Positions 1 to 11,299 of a DNA stretch of 64,000 nt are shown here, piece after piece. The stretch is from positions 8,804,001 through 8,868,000 of the forward strand of contig JAYKYS010000012.1 of NCBI GenBank assembly GCA_036924285.1, read 5' to 3'. The stretch is from Asterella californica (Eukaryota > Streptophyta > Marchantiopsida > Marchantiales > Aytoniaceae). Position numbers and translations under genes: made by a program. Numbering within the stretch: the stretch's first letter is position 1; each line of letters begins with the position of its first letter. The notes beneath the pieces were generated by a model that saw only the letters and a program-made list of their open reading frames with translations, was not told where the DNA came from and did not search any database.

Positions 1-340
1 AAATTCTTGTCTTACAGAAGTCTTTTTGCATGAGAGCGCTCCAACGCATTGACGTCCTTCAGGAGTCCTTTCAATTGCTTATGCTCGTACATCAACTTAC
101 CAATGAAATTTTCTAAAAAAGTCCGACCCATTTTCTAGAACGTGAGTCTATGTCATGATGAGTTCGGTTCTTTCTATAGAAATATCGTCCGTCTTCAATT
201 ATTGCCTTTAACCATTCATCCATATCCGTGCACTTCTGGCATTTCATACTTTTGAAGAACTTCCAGCTATCAAGGAAAGCATTTAGACGTCTTAGTAATT
301 TGTGCAACTTAAGCACTGACCCGCTCCGTCCTATACAGAC
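1..340. other. Unidentified AT-rich segment, probably organelle-derived
   Basis: A 67-codon open frame on the minus strand (113-316) contains a Cys-x2-Cys pair and many basic residues, but I do not recognise it. Composition matches the plastid-derived mosaic that follows, so it may be a fragment of a plastid or mitochondrial reading frame. No function is assigned. Confidence 0.3.
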
Positions 341-424
341 CTAGGAAATATTTGATATAAAGTATTTATTAAAATTGAACAATATATAGTCTCCGCCAAA
401 AAACAAATTATTTTTACTTCAATT

Positions 425-495
425 GGCGGGTAGTAGGAATCAAACCCGCATATTCTCCTTGGCAAGGAAGAATTTTACCATTAAACTATACCCGC
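425..495 (-). tRNA. trnG-GCC: Plastid-type tRNA-Gly(GCC), nuclear copy
   Basis: Read on the minus strand this 71-nt segment folds as a tRNA. The 7-bp acceptor stem is GCGGGTA/TACCCGC, the anticodon GCC sits in the loop CTTGCCAAG, and the T arm carries GGTTTGATTCC. It matches the plastid glycine tRNA. There is no encoded CCA. It is surrounded by plastid rRNA and atpB debris, so it is most likely an inserted plastid copy and not a transcribed nuclear tRNA gene. Confidence 0.85.
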
Positions 496-556
496 ATCTA
501 TCTATATCTATATAGATATAGATAGATTATAGATAGATATATAGATAAATAGATAT
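496..556. repeat. AT-rich GATA/TATC simple repeat
   Basis: The stretch is built of ATCT/AGAT tetramers running first one way and then the other, so it is also a rough palindrome. It sits exactly between the tRNA-Gly copy and the 16S rRNA fragment, at a junction between two unrelated plastid pieces. Confidence 0.75.
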
Positions 557-616
557 GACCCAGACTCTTACGGGAGGCAGCAGTGGGGAATTTTCCGCAA
601 TGGGCGAAAGCCTGAG
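555..616 (+). pseudogene. rrn16: Fragment of plastid 16S rRNA
   Basis: It contains the universal 16S segment ACGGGAGGCAGCAGTGGGGA, followed by the plastid form AATTTTCCGCAATGGGCGAA. The homology stops after about 60 nt, inside the molecule. It is an isolated nuclear insert. Confidence 0.85.
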
Positions 617-735
617 TCCCCCGTTGCCCTCCTTTCCTCGGTTCTAACACAAAAGATGGGAAATATTTGTATTTTCCTAGCCAGGTTCCCGGGAGTGACC
701 TTAGGCAATCCCAAGTTTCGTTTCTAGTGTGTCGA

Positions 736-897
736 GCCAGTGCTTTAGTCTATGGTCAAATGAATGAACCGCCAGGTGCTCGTATGAGAGTCGGATTAAC
801 AGCTTTAAATATGGCTGAATATTTTCGAGATGTTAATAAACAAGATGTACATTTATTTATTGATAATATTTTTCGTTTCGTTCAAGCAGGATCAGCC
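736..897 (+). pseudogene. atpB: Fragment of plastid ATP synthase beta subunit
   Basis: The translation reads [20 protein letters not shown] and continues through MAEYFRD, QDV and [13 protein letters not shown], the catalytic-core segment of CF1-beta after the P-loop. Only about 54 of roughly 490 codons are present, in frame, with non-homologous sequence on both sides. The surrounding open frame (667-912) has no atpB homology at its ends. Confidence 0.9.
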
Positions 898-1192
898 TAT
901 TGGACCTATTAATAAAATTCCTTTTGAATGAGATAATCCAAATTGCAATGGAACTGGTATGTTTTGAAAATTTAACTCAAAACTTTTCATTTGCCATAAT
1001 ATTATTTGTGAAGAAAAAATTTTCTGCCAAAAAGCAAAAACAATCCATTTATTTGCTAAGTCCAATGGGTTATTAATTAAATTTTTTTGAAAAAATTCAG
1101 CTAAGTATTGAAAATATAAAAGTCAGTTGAAGCTGCGATTGCAACAGCAGGCTTACCTTGCTGGGAATGGAGATCCTCTACCAAACTTCGGC

Positions 1193-1545
1193 TGATAAAT
1201 CGTCTTGTAATTCATAAAAGTCAGGTACAGTATAATCTTTTCGTACAGGCCACCGTAGCCAACTATCAGGCATTAAAATACGCTTTAAGTTTGGATGATT
1301 TTCATAAAAATTTCCAAACATATCATAAGATTCACATTCTTGAAAAGAAGCACTTCTCCAGATCCAAAAAATAGATGGAATTTTGGGATTTTTTCATAAT
1401 ACAAAAACTTTTATACATATTTCTTCAGGTTAATCTGCGCTATCATTTATTTTTGTAAAATGATATACACTAGCTAATAAACCCTGGTTCGCAATCATAT
1501 GCACATTGGGAACAAAGATAATTAAATAACCAGGATATTAATATT
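1193..1545 (-). pseudogene. ndhJ: Decayed fragment of plastid NDH subunit J
   Basis: Minus-strand reading gives NYLCSQCAYDCEPG, then after frame shifts [20 protein letters not shown], and [14 protein letters not shown] followed by KDY and PDFYELQDD. This is the C-terminal half of NdhJ of the thylakoid NAD(P)H dehydrogenase complex. At least two frameshifts break it. Confidence 0.85.
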
Positions 1546-1571
1546 CAGCGTCAGCTACTCCTTGTCAAGTA

Positions 1572-1890
1572 CCAAAGCGGTACGTGAGCTGGGTTGAGAA
1601 CGTCGTGGGACAGTTCGGTCCATATCCGATATGGGCATTAGAGCATCTAGAGGACTTTTCCCTAGTACGAGAGGACCGGGAAGGACGCACCTCTGGTGTA
1701 CCAGTTATGGTTCCCATGGTAAACGCTGGGTAGTCAAGTGCGGAGCCGGATAACTGCTGAAAACATCTAAGTAGGTAGCCCACCTCAAGATGAGTGCTCT
1801 CCTATTCTTCTTCTCTTGAAGCAGTCTTTGGTCATAAACATAGCCAAGACACTGATAGATTTTCTGGCGTTGTAAGGAATAGAACGACAA
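1572..1890 (+). pseudogene. rrn23: 3' end of plastid 23S rRNA
   Basis: It contains the sarcin-ricin loop AGTACGAGAGGACC and the following conserved segments up to the 3' end (GACAAAAGTCTTGAGAATCA). It is colinear with the 4.5S and 5S copies just downstream, the normal plastid rRNA operon order. Scattered substitutions relative to the plastid consensus indicate age. Confidence 0.9.
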
Positions 1891-1908
1891 AAGTCTTGAG
1901 AATCAAAG

Positions 1909-2013
1909 ATAAGGTCACGACAAGACTAGCCGTTTATTATTACGATAGGTGCCAAGTGGAAGTGCAGTAATGTATGTAGCTGAGGTATCCTAACAGACCG
2001 AGAGATTTGAACT
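1909..2013 (+). pseudogene. rrn4.5: Plastid 4.5S rRNA copy
   Basis: Nearly full-length match to plastid 4.5S rRNA: GGTCACGACAAGACTAGCCG near the start, then ATTACGATAGG, CAAGTGGAAGTGCAGT and CATCCTAACAGACCG-type segments. It directly follows the 23S end, as in a plastid rRNA operon. Transcription here is not expected. Confidence 0.9.
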
Positions 2014-2236
2014 TTGTTCCGTCATGACCTGATAAAAGTAATCAGGTATAGCCATCAATCTTCATTGTTCAATTTTTTGACAACATCAACCTAACAGCTT
2101 TACCCTGCTCTTATTTTGGGTAGGGTTTCAAAGGGTTTTTTGACTGGAAGTGACACTTCTAGTGCCCTTTTCAGAATGAAAGTCTCACAATTACTTGTTT
2201 TTGTTTTTTATTATACTTTTTTTTGTTCATGGTTGA

Positions 2237-2358
2237 TATTCTGGTGTCTTAGGCGTAGAAGAACCAGACCAATCCATCTCTAACTTGGTGGTGAAACTCT
2301 ATTGCGGTGACAATACTTTAAGGGAAGCCCTATGAAAAAAAAGCTCAACACCAGGATG
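2237..2358 (+). pseudogene. rrn5: Plastid 5S rRNA copy
   Basis: It reads TATTCTGGTGTCTTAGGCGT at the 5' end, then CCAATCCATCT, AACTTGGTGGTGAAACTCTA and TGCGGTGACAATAC, and ends CAACACCAGGATG. This is a full-length plastid 5S rRNA sequence, about 220 nt after the 4.5S copy, preserving operon order. Confidence 0.9.
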
Positions 2359-2748
2359 AAAAATTAACGTCTCCTATTATTCACGTTGTTCAAATCCTCA
2401 TACATATTGATTTTGACCTCCTTTATTTCTTACTCCACACTTCAAAATGCATATTTTTGTTTTCAATAACGATTCTGAAACTTCTGCGCATTTTCTTAGT
2501 ATCGAATGGCTAAAGATAAAATATTGCTTATTAAAAATAAATAGCCATCGCTGTTAAAAACCAACAAAATCCAATGAGAATTTGCGTGTAGCGAAAAGAG
2601 CAACACATAAAAAATAAAGGACGTAATAAGGGGACATACATACTGCTACTCAGGTTAGAGCTTAAGCTAGTGATGCTTTTGGTTACTGGACTTTCACCAT
2701 CTAGAGTACAGTACTCAACTGCTTCGCCTAGCAACACAACACTTATTT

Positions 2749-3033
2749 AGCTCTACCACAACCTCGTTTTCACGGTTTAGGCTGTTCCCATTTCACTCTG
2801 CGCTACTACGAGAATCACTTTCGCTTTCTTTTCCTGTGGCTACTAAGATGTTTCAGTTCGCCATGTTGTCTCTTGTCTGCCTATGAATTCAGCAGCAGTT
2901 TCAAAGGTTAACCTATTCAGGAATCTCCGGATCTATACTTATTTTCAGTTCCCAGAAGCATTTTGTTGCTTGCTACGCCCTTCCTCGTCTCTAGGTGCCT
3001 AGGTATCCACAGTAAGCCCTTTCTCGTTTGTTC
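2749..3033 (-). pseudogene. rrn23: 5' end of plastid 23S rRNA, reversed
   Basis: On the minus strand it starts near AACGAGAAAGGGCTTAC and GTGGATACCTAGGCACC, and runs to AAACCGTGAAAACGAGGTTG, the first ~280 nt of plastid 23S rRNA. It faces the 3' half of the same gene at 1572-1890, so the rRNA operon has been broken and partly inverted. Confidence 0.88.
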
Positions 3034-3408
3034 CTCGTCATTAAAAACTTTTGTAATTTGAAAATATCTAATTACACAAGAATTTCAAATACTTTTTTTC
3101 CGCCTGACTATTTAGTCTTCCTTTTTTAAGTCGAACAGCTACTACTGCAATGCAATGACATCAAAATAACTAAAATTATTAATTAATTAAAAAGATTTAT
3201 ATTAGATACCATAACATAAAAGAGATGGCATCTAATATAACACCGTGTTTGGGTTTCTCTACGACATTCCCCACCTGTATTATGATGGGGTCTTTTTTTC
3301 AAGATAGTTTATCTTTAAGTGTTTTTCATTAATAAATAAAGTTCTTTTTTATTAATAAAAAACACTAAATCAAATTATATATATAATATAATTTGATTAA
3401 TTATTCGA

Positions 3409-3487
3409 GCCTTGATGGTGAAATGGTAAACACGCGAGATCCAAAATTTCGTGCTTAACGCTTGGAGGTTCGAGTCCTCTTCAAGGC
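3409..3487 (+). tRNA. trnL-CAA: Plastid-type tRNA-Leu(CAA), nuclear copy
   Basis: 79-nt tRNA-like sequence with acceptor stem GCCTTGA/TCAAGGC, D-arm TGGTGAAATGG, anticodon loop TCCAAAA (anticodon CAA), a long variable arm as in leucine tRNAs, and T arm GGTTCGAGTCC. It is almost identical to plastid trnL-CAA and has a foldable cloverleaf. As with trnG, the context argues for an inserted copy. Confidence 0.88.
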
Positions 3488-3489
3488 AA

Positions 3490-4290
3490 TAAAAACAGCG
3501 AACAATTTGATACACTATCTTTCTTTAACTCTTCAAGCCAAATGTGACAAAAGGAACGAAAAGCCATGGACCGACCCCATCGTTTCCACTATTTTAGGAG
3601 AAATAAGTATGAAATTTCCTGTTACTTAAAGGAAAATGTCCTCAAGAAACCCAACGAGTTAATAAGGGTATATTATGATGCTGATAGTACGGATAACCAA
3701 ACTAGGCAAACCTCCTGGTTGTCTTTGCACTCCTATCTCCTCTAAGTACTATAGTATATAATTAGGGCCACACGTCATGGGAAGTCAGAGATATTAATAT
3801 TATAGTGGAAGGTGGAACTGCCCGCCGTTAAGGGAGTTTCGTGTATTTTACTAAAATAGTACTGGCTAGCATATCTTTCAATTCAGAAATATAAACAGAA
3901 ATAGAAAGGCTGAGTTGTCATACGGACTTTCTCAAAAATTCTGGAACTCCCAAAGCAAAGTCAAATTTCACTTTTTTCTGTAGACCTGAAGGACCAGAGT
4001 GCCCGCATGCAATTTTCATTTGAAAAGACACGCCGTGACTGGAGACCTAATCCATTCAGGAGCTAGAAAGACAACCTCGCCGTCGGTCAACTCTGTGACT
4101 TTTTATTCCAAATCACAGTAATAAATGACGTGACCGAAAGGAGAACCAAGTAAGCCCGAGAGAATCATCGGTCTTGCTATACTTATATGGAAGTACGTGT
4201 ACAGTCGTGTAGTTTCAACTGACCCAATGACGAGTTACTCTTGTGGCGTTTTGCTCAAGGAGTTCCGTTTCACCATGATCTGGTCACTTT
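3490..4290. other. Organelle-like sequence of unknown identity
   Basis: No protein frame is convincing. A 45-nt segment at 3691-3740 (GCAAACCTCCTGG-TGTCTTTGCACTCC) recurs at 11805-11858, and 4010-4200 has the moderately GC-rich, RNA-like look of an organellar group II intron or rRNA piece. I cannot name the source. It ends at the psbA fragment. Confidence 0.35.
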
Positions 4291-4297
4291 TAGGATA

Positions 4298-4413
4298 GCG
4301 GGCGGTTCTCTATTCAGCGCTATGCATGGTTCTTTGGTAACTTCTAGTTTAATCCGAGAAACTACTGAGAATGAGTCTGCTAATGCAGGTTACAAGTTTG
4401 GTCAAAAAGAAGG
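4298..4413 (+). pseudogene. psbA: Fragment of photosystem II D1 protein
   Basis: The translation reads [20 protein letters not shown] and continues [15 protein letters not shown]. This is the conserved D1 segment from the fourth transmembrane helix to the stromal loop of the QB site. It lies inside an open frame whose N-terminal part is not D1, and it is fused without linker to a psbN fragment. Confidence 0.9.
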
Positions 4414-4527
4414 TGTCGCTATCTTCATATCTTGTTACTCATAAGCTTTACTGGTTATGCTCTTTATACTGCGTTTGGACAACCCTCTAATGAACTTAGA
4501 GATCCATTGGAAGAACATGAAGACTAA
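4413..4527 (+). pseudogene. psbN: psbN fragment fused to psbA, frameshifted
   Basis: GVAIFISC is followed, after a one-base frame change near 4443, by [20 protein letters not shown] and the natural end PLEEHED-stop at 4527. This is nearly all of PsbN, a photosystem II assembly factor, without its start. A short inverted repeat follows the stop (CTAATGACTTTT type), as in plastid 3' ends. Confidence 0.85.
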
Positions 4528-4978
4528 TAGGACTAATGATTTTTTATTTAAAAGTCATTAGTCCAGGAGAAGCATTTTATGAAGCTTTTTGTAATTTAAT
4601 TGATTTATTTATTCTTTTAATTATTCAGGAAAAATAATAATTTTTGGAATAGAAACGGATATTAACATGTTATCCGCTTTGTGATATATTACTCTACTTG
4701 TCTTTTTCCAGTACTAGTATCTTCTCTGCTTGTCAAAACAAAACAAAAAACCAACCCCTACAATGAATTTTTAATTCCAATCTAATCTGTAAAAAGTGAG
4801 CTCACGGAAATGACTAAGCAAGCCTCCCAACGCTGCCGCTGACAGCAGCTTTTGTAGATTTTGAACAGTCATATCTAGTCAGTTACTTACGAAAAGCCCC
4901 GTGGAGTACGGAATAGCCAAGGCTACTCTGACTGTAGCTTGAACGTAAGAGTTCCCGCCAAGCCCAGGATTCCATAGT

Positions 4979-5152
4979 TTTGGATTATATATTCATAATG
5001 GTACTATGAGTGCTCTAGGACGTCCTAAAGATATGTTTTCAGATACTGCTATTCAATTACAACCAGCTTTTGCTCTATGGATGCAAAATACTCATGATTT
5101 AGCACCAAACTTTACTGCTCTTAATGCTTCAGCAAGTACTAGTTTAACTGCG
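4979..5152 (+). pseudogene. psaA: Fragment of photosystem I PsaA
   Basis: Translation gives [20 protein letters not shown], then [19 protein letters not shown] and further residues to STSLTA, matching an internal lumenal/stromal segment of PsaA. About 58 codons survive. A second, different psaA piece lies at 9765-9835. Confidence 0.85.
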
Positions 5153-5154
5153 TA

Positions 5155-5440
<286 letters not shown>

Positions 5441-5443
5441 TAA

Positions 5444-5606
5444 ATCTGTCGACCGTAGTATTTACAATTTACGTATTTATGATCTGGAATTACATGATTA
5501 ATTATAATTCCTAAATCTTCAAATTTTTTCTTCATATATTTCTTGAGCTAATTTTTTACGAAGTTTTATTATAGCATCTATAATAGCTTCCGGTTTAGGC
5601 ACTCTG
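5444..5606 (-). pseudogene. ndhK: Fragment resembling NdhK, fused to unknown tail
   Basis: Minus-strand reading gives PKPEAIIDAIIKLRKKLAQE and IYEE, the conserved C-terminal helix of plastid NdhK following the iron-sulfur ligand region. The next part (GIIINHVIPDHKY) is not NdhK that I know. A related copy of that tail occurs at about 7930-8000, so it may come from a neighbouring plastid locus. Confidence 0.6.
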
Positions 5607-5674
5607 TAAAATGTTTTGTGAATTTAAACCCATAGCTTATTATAAAACTAAAATAGAAATTTTTCCGTTTCTAC

Positions 5675-5905
5675 TTATACTGCCCATATTCTTGTTATTC
5701 CATCAATTTCTAATTTGAATCTTCCTCCCCAGTTTGAAATAAATGTTCCAGTATATATTGGAATTCCATTATGATCTATTTCTGAACTATAATAAATTCC
5801 AGGGCTTCGTAAAATTTGATTAATTATAACTCTAGCTACTCCATTAACAACAAAAGTGCCTTGAGAATTCATTAAAGGAATACTTCCAAGAAATATGATT
5901 TGTTT
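5675..5905 (-). pseudogene. rpoB: Fragment of plastid RNA polymerase beta subunit
   Basis: Minus-strand frame: [20 protein letters not shown], then [17 protein letters not shown] and [20 protein letters not shown]. It matches the N-terminal beta-lobe region of RpoB without a stop over 75 codons. The upstream end coincides with the left edge of the large duplicated block at about 5886. Confidence 0.9.
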
Positions 5906-5949
5906 TTGTATTTTTCCTTTTTTATTTTATTGAGCTGGTACATAAAGGT

Positions 5950-6290
5950 CGGATGAATATGTAATAGATTGATAGACAGCTGTCTCACTTTGACGCAGTC
6001 TATCAGGCCAACTTCCAAGGATCGTGTAATAGGCGCTCGAAAGAGAGGGAATGTGGTTTAAACCCCCACTCCTGGTATTTAGTGTCTGGGTTACCTAGAC
6101 TCCTCACTTTTTGACATGCACGACGTGGAAGACAGACCTCTGGGTTACCCAGAGCAAACTGCACCCTTTCATAATGTTTAAGTCTGACCTCCGTTGTTGA
6201 CGTAGAAGGTAGCGTTGGAAAACGACTGAAAAGCGCTACATTTTTACAAAAAGTATTTTTGATTTTCATCTGAGCATTATCAGAACCTAG
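5950..6290 (-). other. Unidentified open stretch, present in both block copies
   Basis: An 88-codon minus-strand frame (6003-6269) has no recognised domain. It contains two near-identical GGGTTACC(T/C)AGA segments about 55 bp apart. Its copy at about 21640-21960 is frameshifted, so coding is doubtful. Confidence 0.3.
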
Positions 6291-6297
6291 TATGTTA

Positions 6298-6537
<240 letters not shown>

Positions 6538-6540
6538 TAA

Positions 6541-6655
6541 GACAAACTAAGTTCACTAGCTTGGACGGGTCATTTAGTTCATGTAGCAATTCCAGAATCT
6601 AGAGGTGAACATGTAAGATGAGATAATTTCTTAACAAAATTACCACATCCTGTGT
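6541..6655 (+). pseudogene. psaB: Fragment of photosystem I PsaB (copy 1)
   Basis: The translation [20 protein letters not shown] followed by HVR and NFLTKLPHP matches the PsaB loop after a chlorophyll-binding helix. A TGA replaces the tryptophan before NFL in this copy. In copy 2 the codon is TGG. Confidence 0.88.
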
Positions 6656-6838
6656 TCGCCTACTGGAGAAATTATTTTTGGTGGCGAAACAATGCGTTTT
6701 TGGGATCTTCGTGCTCCATGGTTAGAACCATTACGAGGTCCAAATGGTTTAGATCTAAGTAAATTAAAAAAAGTTATACAACCTTGGCAAGAACAACGCT
6801 CTGTAGAATATATGACTCATGCTCCGTTAGGATCCATC
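6656..6838 (+). pseudogene. psbC: Fragment of photosystem II CP43 (copy 1)
   Basis: Frame reading [20 protein letters not shown] then [22 protein letters not shown] and [10 protein letters not shown]. This is the large lumenal loop of CP43, including the Arg-containing GGETMRFWD motif that contacts the Mn cluster. It is truncated at both ends. Confidence 0.93.
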
Positions 6839-6974
6839 CTTTTCATAATCAGCTCTTAAACTTGAAACAAACAATAATAAACCTAATATTCAATTACTGT
6901 GTAAATGAAAGTTCAGAGAATAAACAAATTTTCTTTTTATTTGGCTTGGTTTGTAAGGCTCGGTATGAATTATT

Positions 6975-7182
6975 TATGCTATAGTTGAAAATTCTATTAC
7001 AGATTCTATACGAAATAAAAGTAATTTACCCAAAATTACAAATAAATATTGACCAAACCACCAACCTAAAATACTGCTTAGAAAAAAAAAGAAATTATTC
7101 GTATAACAAAAAATAAAAATATTTAACAATCTGGCTAAAACAGGTGGTTGATCGCCTCCCCCTTGTCCAAAAAAATTTTCGA
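6975..7182 (-). pseudogene. Possible ycf1-like membrane segment (copy 1)
   Basis: Minus-strand reading shows a hydrophobic stretch ILGWWFGQYLFVILGKLLLF followed by RIESVIEF, preceded by FGQGGGDQPP. The pattern recalls membrane segments of plastid Ycf1/Tic214 but is not diagnostic. The identification is tentative. Confidence 0.3.
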
Positions 7183-7184
7183 TG

Positions 7185-7275
7185 GCGCTTTTGCTTTCTT
7201 TTCCTCTTGCTACTAAGATGTTTCAGTTCTCCAGGTTTTCTCTTGTCTGCCTATGAATTCAGCAGCAGTTTCAAA
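7185..7275 (-). pseudogene. rrn23: Internal fragment of plastid 23S rRNA (copy 1)
   Basis: On the minus strand it reads AACTGCTGCTGAATTCATAG, then GAGAACTGAAACATCTTAGT and AGCAAGAGGAAAAGAAAGCA, a subset of the 5' part seen at 2749-3033. It is a second, independent 23S piece. Confidence 0.8.
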
Positions 7276-7359
7276 GTTTGAAACGGAAGTTCAAAATCTT
7301 GTCTGTAGCAAGTTTCTTCAAAGGGAGTAGGACAGGCAGGGGAAAAGAACCTGATTCCT

Positions 7360-7428
7360 TTTATCAGGTCATGGCGGAACAAGGTTCAAATCTCTCTGTC
7401 TGTTAGGATGCCTCAGCTATATACACAA
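7360..7428 (-). pseudogene. rrn4.5: 3' part of plastid 4.5S rRNA and spacer (copy 1)
   Basis: Minus strand reads AGCTGAGGCATCCTAACAGA, then GAGAGATTTGAACCTTGTTC and CATGACCTGATAAAAGG. The same order occurs on the plus strand at 1980-2045, confirming the source. Confidence 0.8.
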
Positions 7429-7429
7429 A

Positions 7430-8935
7430 ATATTATTACAAAGTAAGAAAAAACCTCTACGGATCAATTAGAAAATGAATTCAGAGGAGATTTTTTTCAA
7501 AAATTCTGTACTATTATAAATATAAAATAAAATAAATTTCGTTATTTAAAAATAGTAACAACGATCTAACAAATTGTTGTATTAAGTAGTGGGATCATAA
7601 TATCTTACCCATCTTGCCATGAAGCCTTTGGAGAATACTTCGGATCTGCTCGAGCTCTTCTAGTAATACTTAAAACGTAGTGTTTTTTATGGAATTTTAT
7701 TGATGAAAAAAAGTCTATTAAAAAAATAAAACATGTTTTAAAGTTATCAAAAAAAATCAACTGAAAAAAATATTGTAAAAAGAATAGTTCAATTCAATAT
7801 ATACGATATCAAAATAATTTAATTTTAACTTTAAATGACAATAAACTTTTAAATTTAAAAAATTTCAGTTGTATTATATTCAACTATAATACAATTGCAA
7901 CTTTTAGATAAAAATATTATTGCTTAATGCGACCGTAGTATCGATCAATTTACGTTTTTACGATCTGGAATTATTTGATTAGTTATAATTCCTAAAGTGT
8001 TGCAGTAAACGTTTTAATTCATGACAATCATGTAAGTTATCTATCTCTTAGGAGGGAAGACGATTTGAAATCTGCTTTGTTTACGAAGAAGGAAACTATA
8101 AGTAAAACTAAGCCCAAACAATTTACGGAGTATTAAGAATCAAAGTTTGGATATTTCAAGCTGATAGTCTATCACCTTTTGACCTTATAGAAGTTACCAC
8201 AACATGGGTAATAACTTGAGAACCAGTGCGCCCCAGATAGAAAGATTTTTTCTACCTGAAAAAAAAAGTGCAAAATTTTTATTAATTAGTTGAAGGTCTT
8301 TTTGATTACCCCAGGGGAATAGTAAAAAAATTGTTTTTGATTTCTATCCATCGATTTTTAGCAAATGAAAAAATTTCTCTGGATAGAAATTAAAAACAAC
8401 GTCGATGCTTTCAGAAAAAGATAAAAACTGACACGACACGAGATGAAATGCCGAGAAAGAAGGCACGTAGGCCCATTAAGTAATCTATTAAAAATCGTAA
8501 ACAAACCATTCTAAATACTATTAAAGATGCGGAGATGAGTCGTGGAGAGCTTTGCTCTAATCTTTTTTGTACAAGAATAAAGAAAAAAGACTTGTTATTA
8601 TTTTAATCCATTTTTTATTAGAAAGTAGTACTGATTTTTAATATTTATTTTTATTACGAATTTCTTACTGAATTATAAAGTCTCTTTTTGACCTTATAGG
8701 AGTTATCACAACATCGGTAATAACTTAAGAACTCGTGCGCCACACTTCTGTACCATTGCGTGATAGTGTTTTCGTCCACTGGGCCATCTCTCCAAATATC
8801 AAAAATGAATAATGTTTGAATAAACAAACCTCGCTTTCTGCCCGAGACCGTGATGCGAGCCTCATGGCACTAATGAGATGAGGTGCAATAATAATTAGAC
8901 CTTGGATACGGTCTCAACACATATATCATTCCCAG
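7430..8935. other. AT-rich plastid-like spacer DNA without identified genes
   Basis: Very AT-rich with runs of A and T. A frame at 7610-7680 reads EAFGEYFGSARALLVILKT, not recognised. A 50-nt motif (TTTTGACCTTATAGAAGTTACCAC... at about 8177) recurs at about 8692 with changes, suggesting two copies of one plastid spacer. The only clear structure is the hairpin listed separately. Confidence 0.5.
8331..8399. repeat. 20-bp-arm hairpin of plastid 3'-UTR type
   Basis: Arms 8331-8350 (TTGTTTTTGATTTCTATCCA) and 8380-8399 are inverted repeats with one mismatch and a 29-nt loop. Such stem-loops end plastid transcripts. It is also present in the second block copy at about 24113-24181. Confidence 0.8.
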
Positions 8936-8939
8936 AAAC

Positions 8940-9350
<411 letters not shown>

Positions 9351-9362
9351 CGAAAGATTCCC

Positions 9363-9535
9363 TATTCGATCAGAAGGAGTAGTTCTAATTTTACCAGAAG
9401 GTTTTGAATTAGCTCCTTCTGGTCGAATTCCTCCTGAAATGAAACAAAAAAATTGATAATCTTTCTTTTCAACCTTATAGTAATGAGAAAAAATATAATT
9501 TAGTAATAGGTCCAGTTCCAGGAAAAAAATGCGTG
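9363..9535 (+). pseudogene. petA: Fragment of cytochrome f (copy 1)
   Basis: Reads RSEGVVLILPEGFELAPSGR, IPPEMKQK, then after a one-base shift IGNLSFQPYSNEKKYNLVIG and PVPGKK. This is the large lumenal domain of cytochrome f, away from the haem ligand. One frameshift is shared by both block copies, so it predates the duplication. Confidence 0.9.
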
Positions 9536-9560
9536 TTATCTTACCTCGACCAGAGTCTAA

Positions 9561-9648
9561 GTTGTCCCGAAGCATTTCGTCGCTTGCTACGCCCTTCCTC
9601 ATCTCCGGGTGCCTAGGTATCCACCGTAAGCCCTTTCTCGTTTGAACC
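9561..9648 (-). pseudogene. rrn23: 5' tip of plastid 23S rRNA (copy 1)
   Basis: Minus strand reads CAAACGAGAAAGGGCTTACG, GTGGATACCTAGGCACCCGG and GGAAGGGCGTAGCAAGCGAC, the first ~90 nt of 23S. It is a third 23S piece in the first 10 kb, distinct from 2749-3033. Confidence 0.82.
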
Positions 9649-9764
9649 TCACCATTAAAGGCTATGCCATTAGAAAGTGCTAAAGGTTAATTTATCTTGA
9701 TATTAATATTCCTCCTCATTAAATTGTCGCTGAATAACCAAGATATCACCGAATATTAATATCA

Positions 9765-9835
9765 ATCCATTTAAGGGTCCTACCACTACCACTTGGATTT
9801 GGAATCTACATGCTGATGCTATGATTTTGACAGCC
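9765..9835 (+). pseudogene. psaA: N-terminal fragment of PsaA (copy 1)
   Basis: The frame reads FKGPTTTTWIWNLHADA, the conserved N-terminal PsaA segment (TTTWIWNLHADAHDFD). Homology ends where MILTATVAL begins. Confidence 0.75.
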
Positions 9836-9959
9836 ACAGTCGCTTTGGTCGACCCTAAACATAAAAAATAAAAGTGTGCACGCTGCAGTGAAAAAGACCT
9901 CGGCATATATGCCAATGTCTTTTTCTTTTGATTAACCGCCGAGAGGCCCTTTCAAAAGG

Positions 9960-10899
<940 letters not shown>

Positions 10900-11299
10900 T
10901 TAAATCAGCTTCCACTTATAAAGGGGTTGTATAAGTAACATTATAAATACGAATATACAACGATAGATAGATTGAAATTAATTTCATATTTAATTTCAAT
11001 CAATCAATTTAATATTTATAAAATAAATATTTTAATTTGGTTATGTTTATTATCAGAAATAAAAAATAAAAAGTTTAAATCTATATTTGATATTCTATTT
11101 GATATCAAATAAGCTAGTTTTTTTAATTTTTTATTAATTGACCCAAGATGAGGCGAACCCGATCTATGGAAAGATGAGTGGATTTATTTGATACAAACTA
11201 TTTTTTTATTTCAATCTCATTATTAACTACTTTTTTATTTTATGAAAAAGAAAATTTTAGCTTTTGTTATGTCTACACTTGTTGCTAAAAATATAGGAA

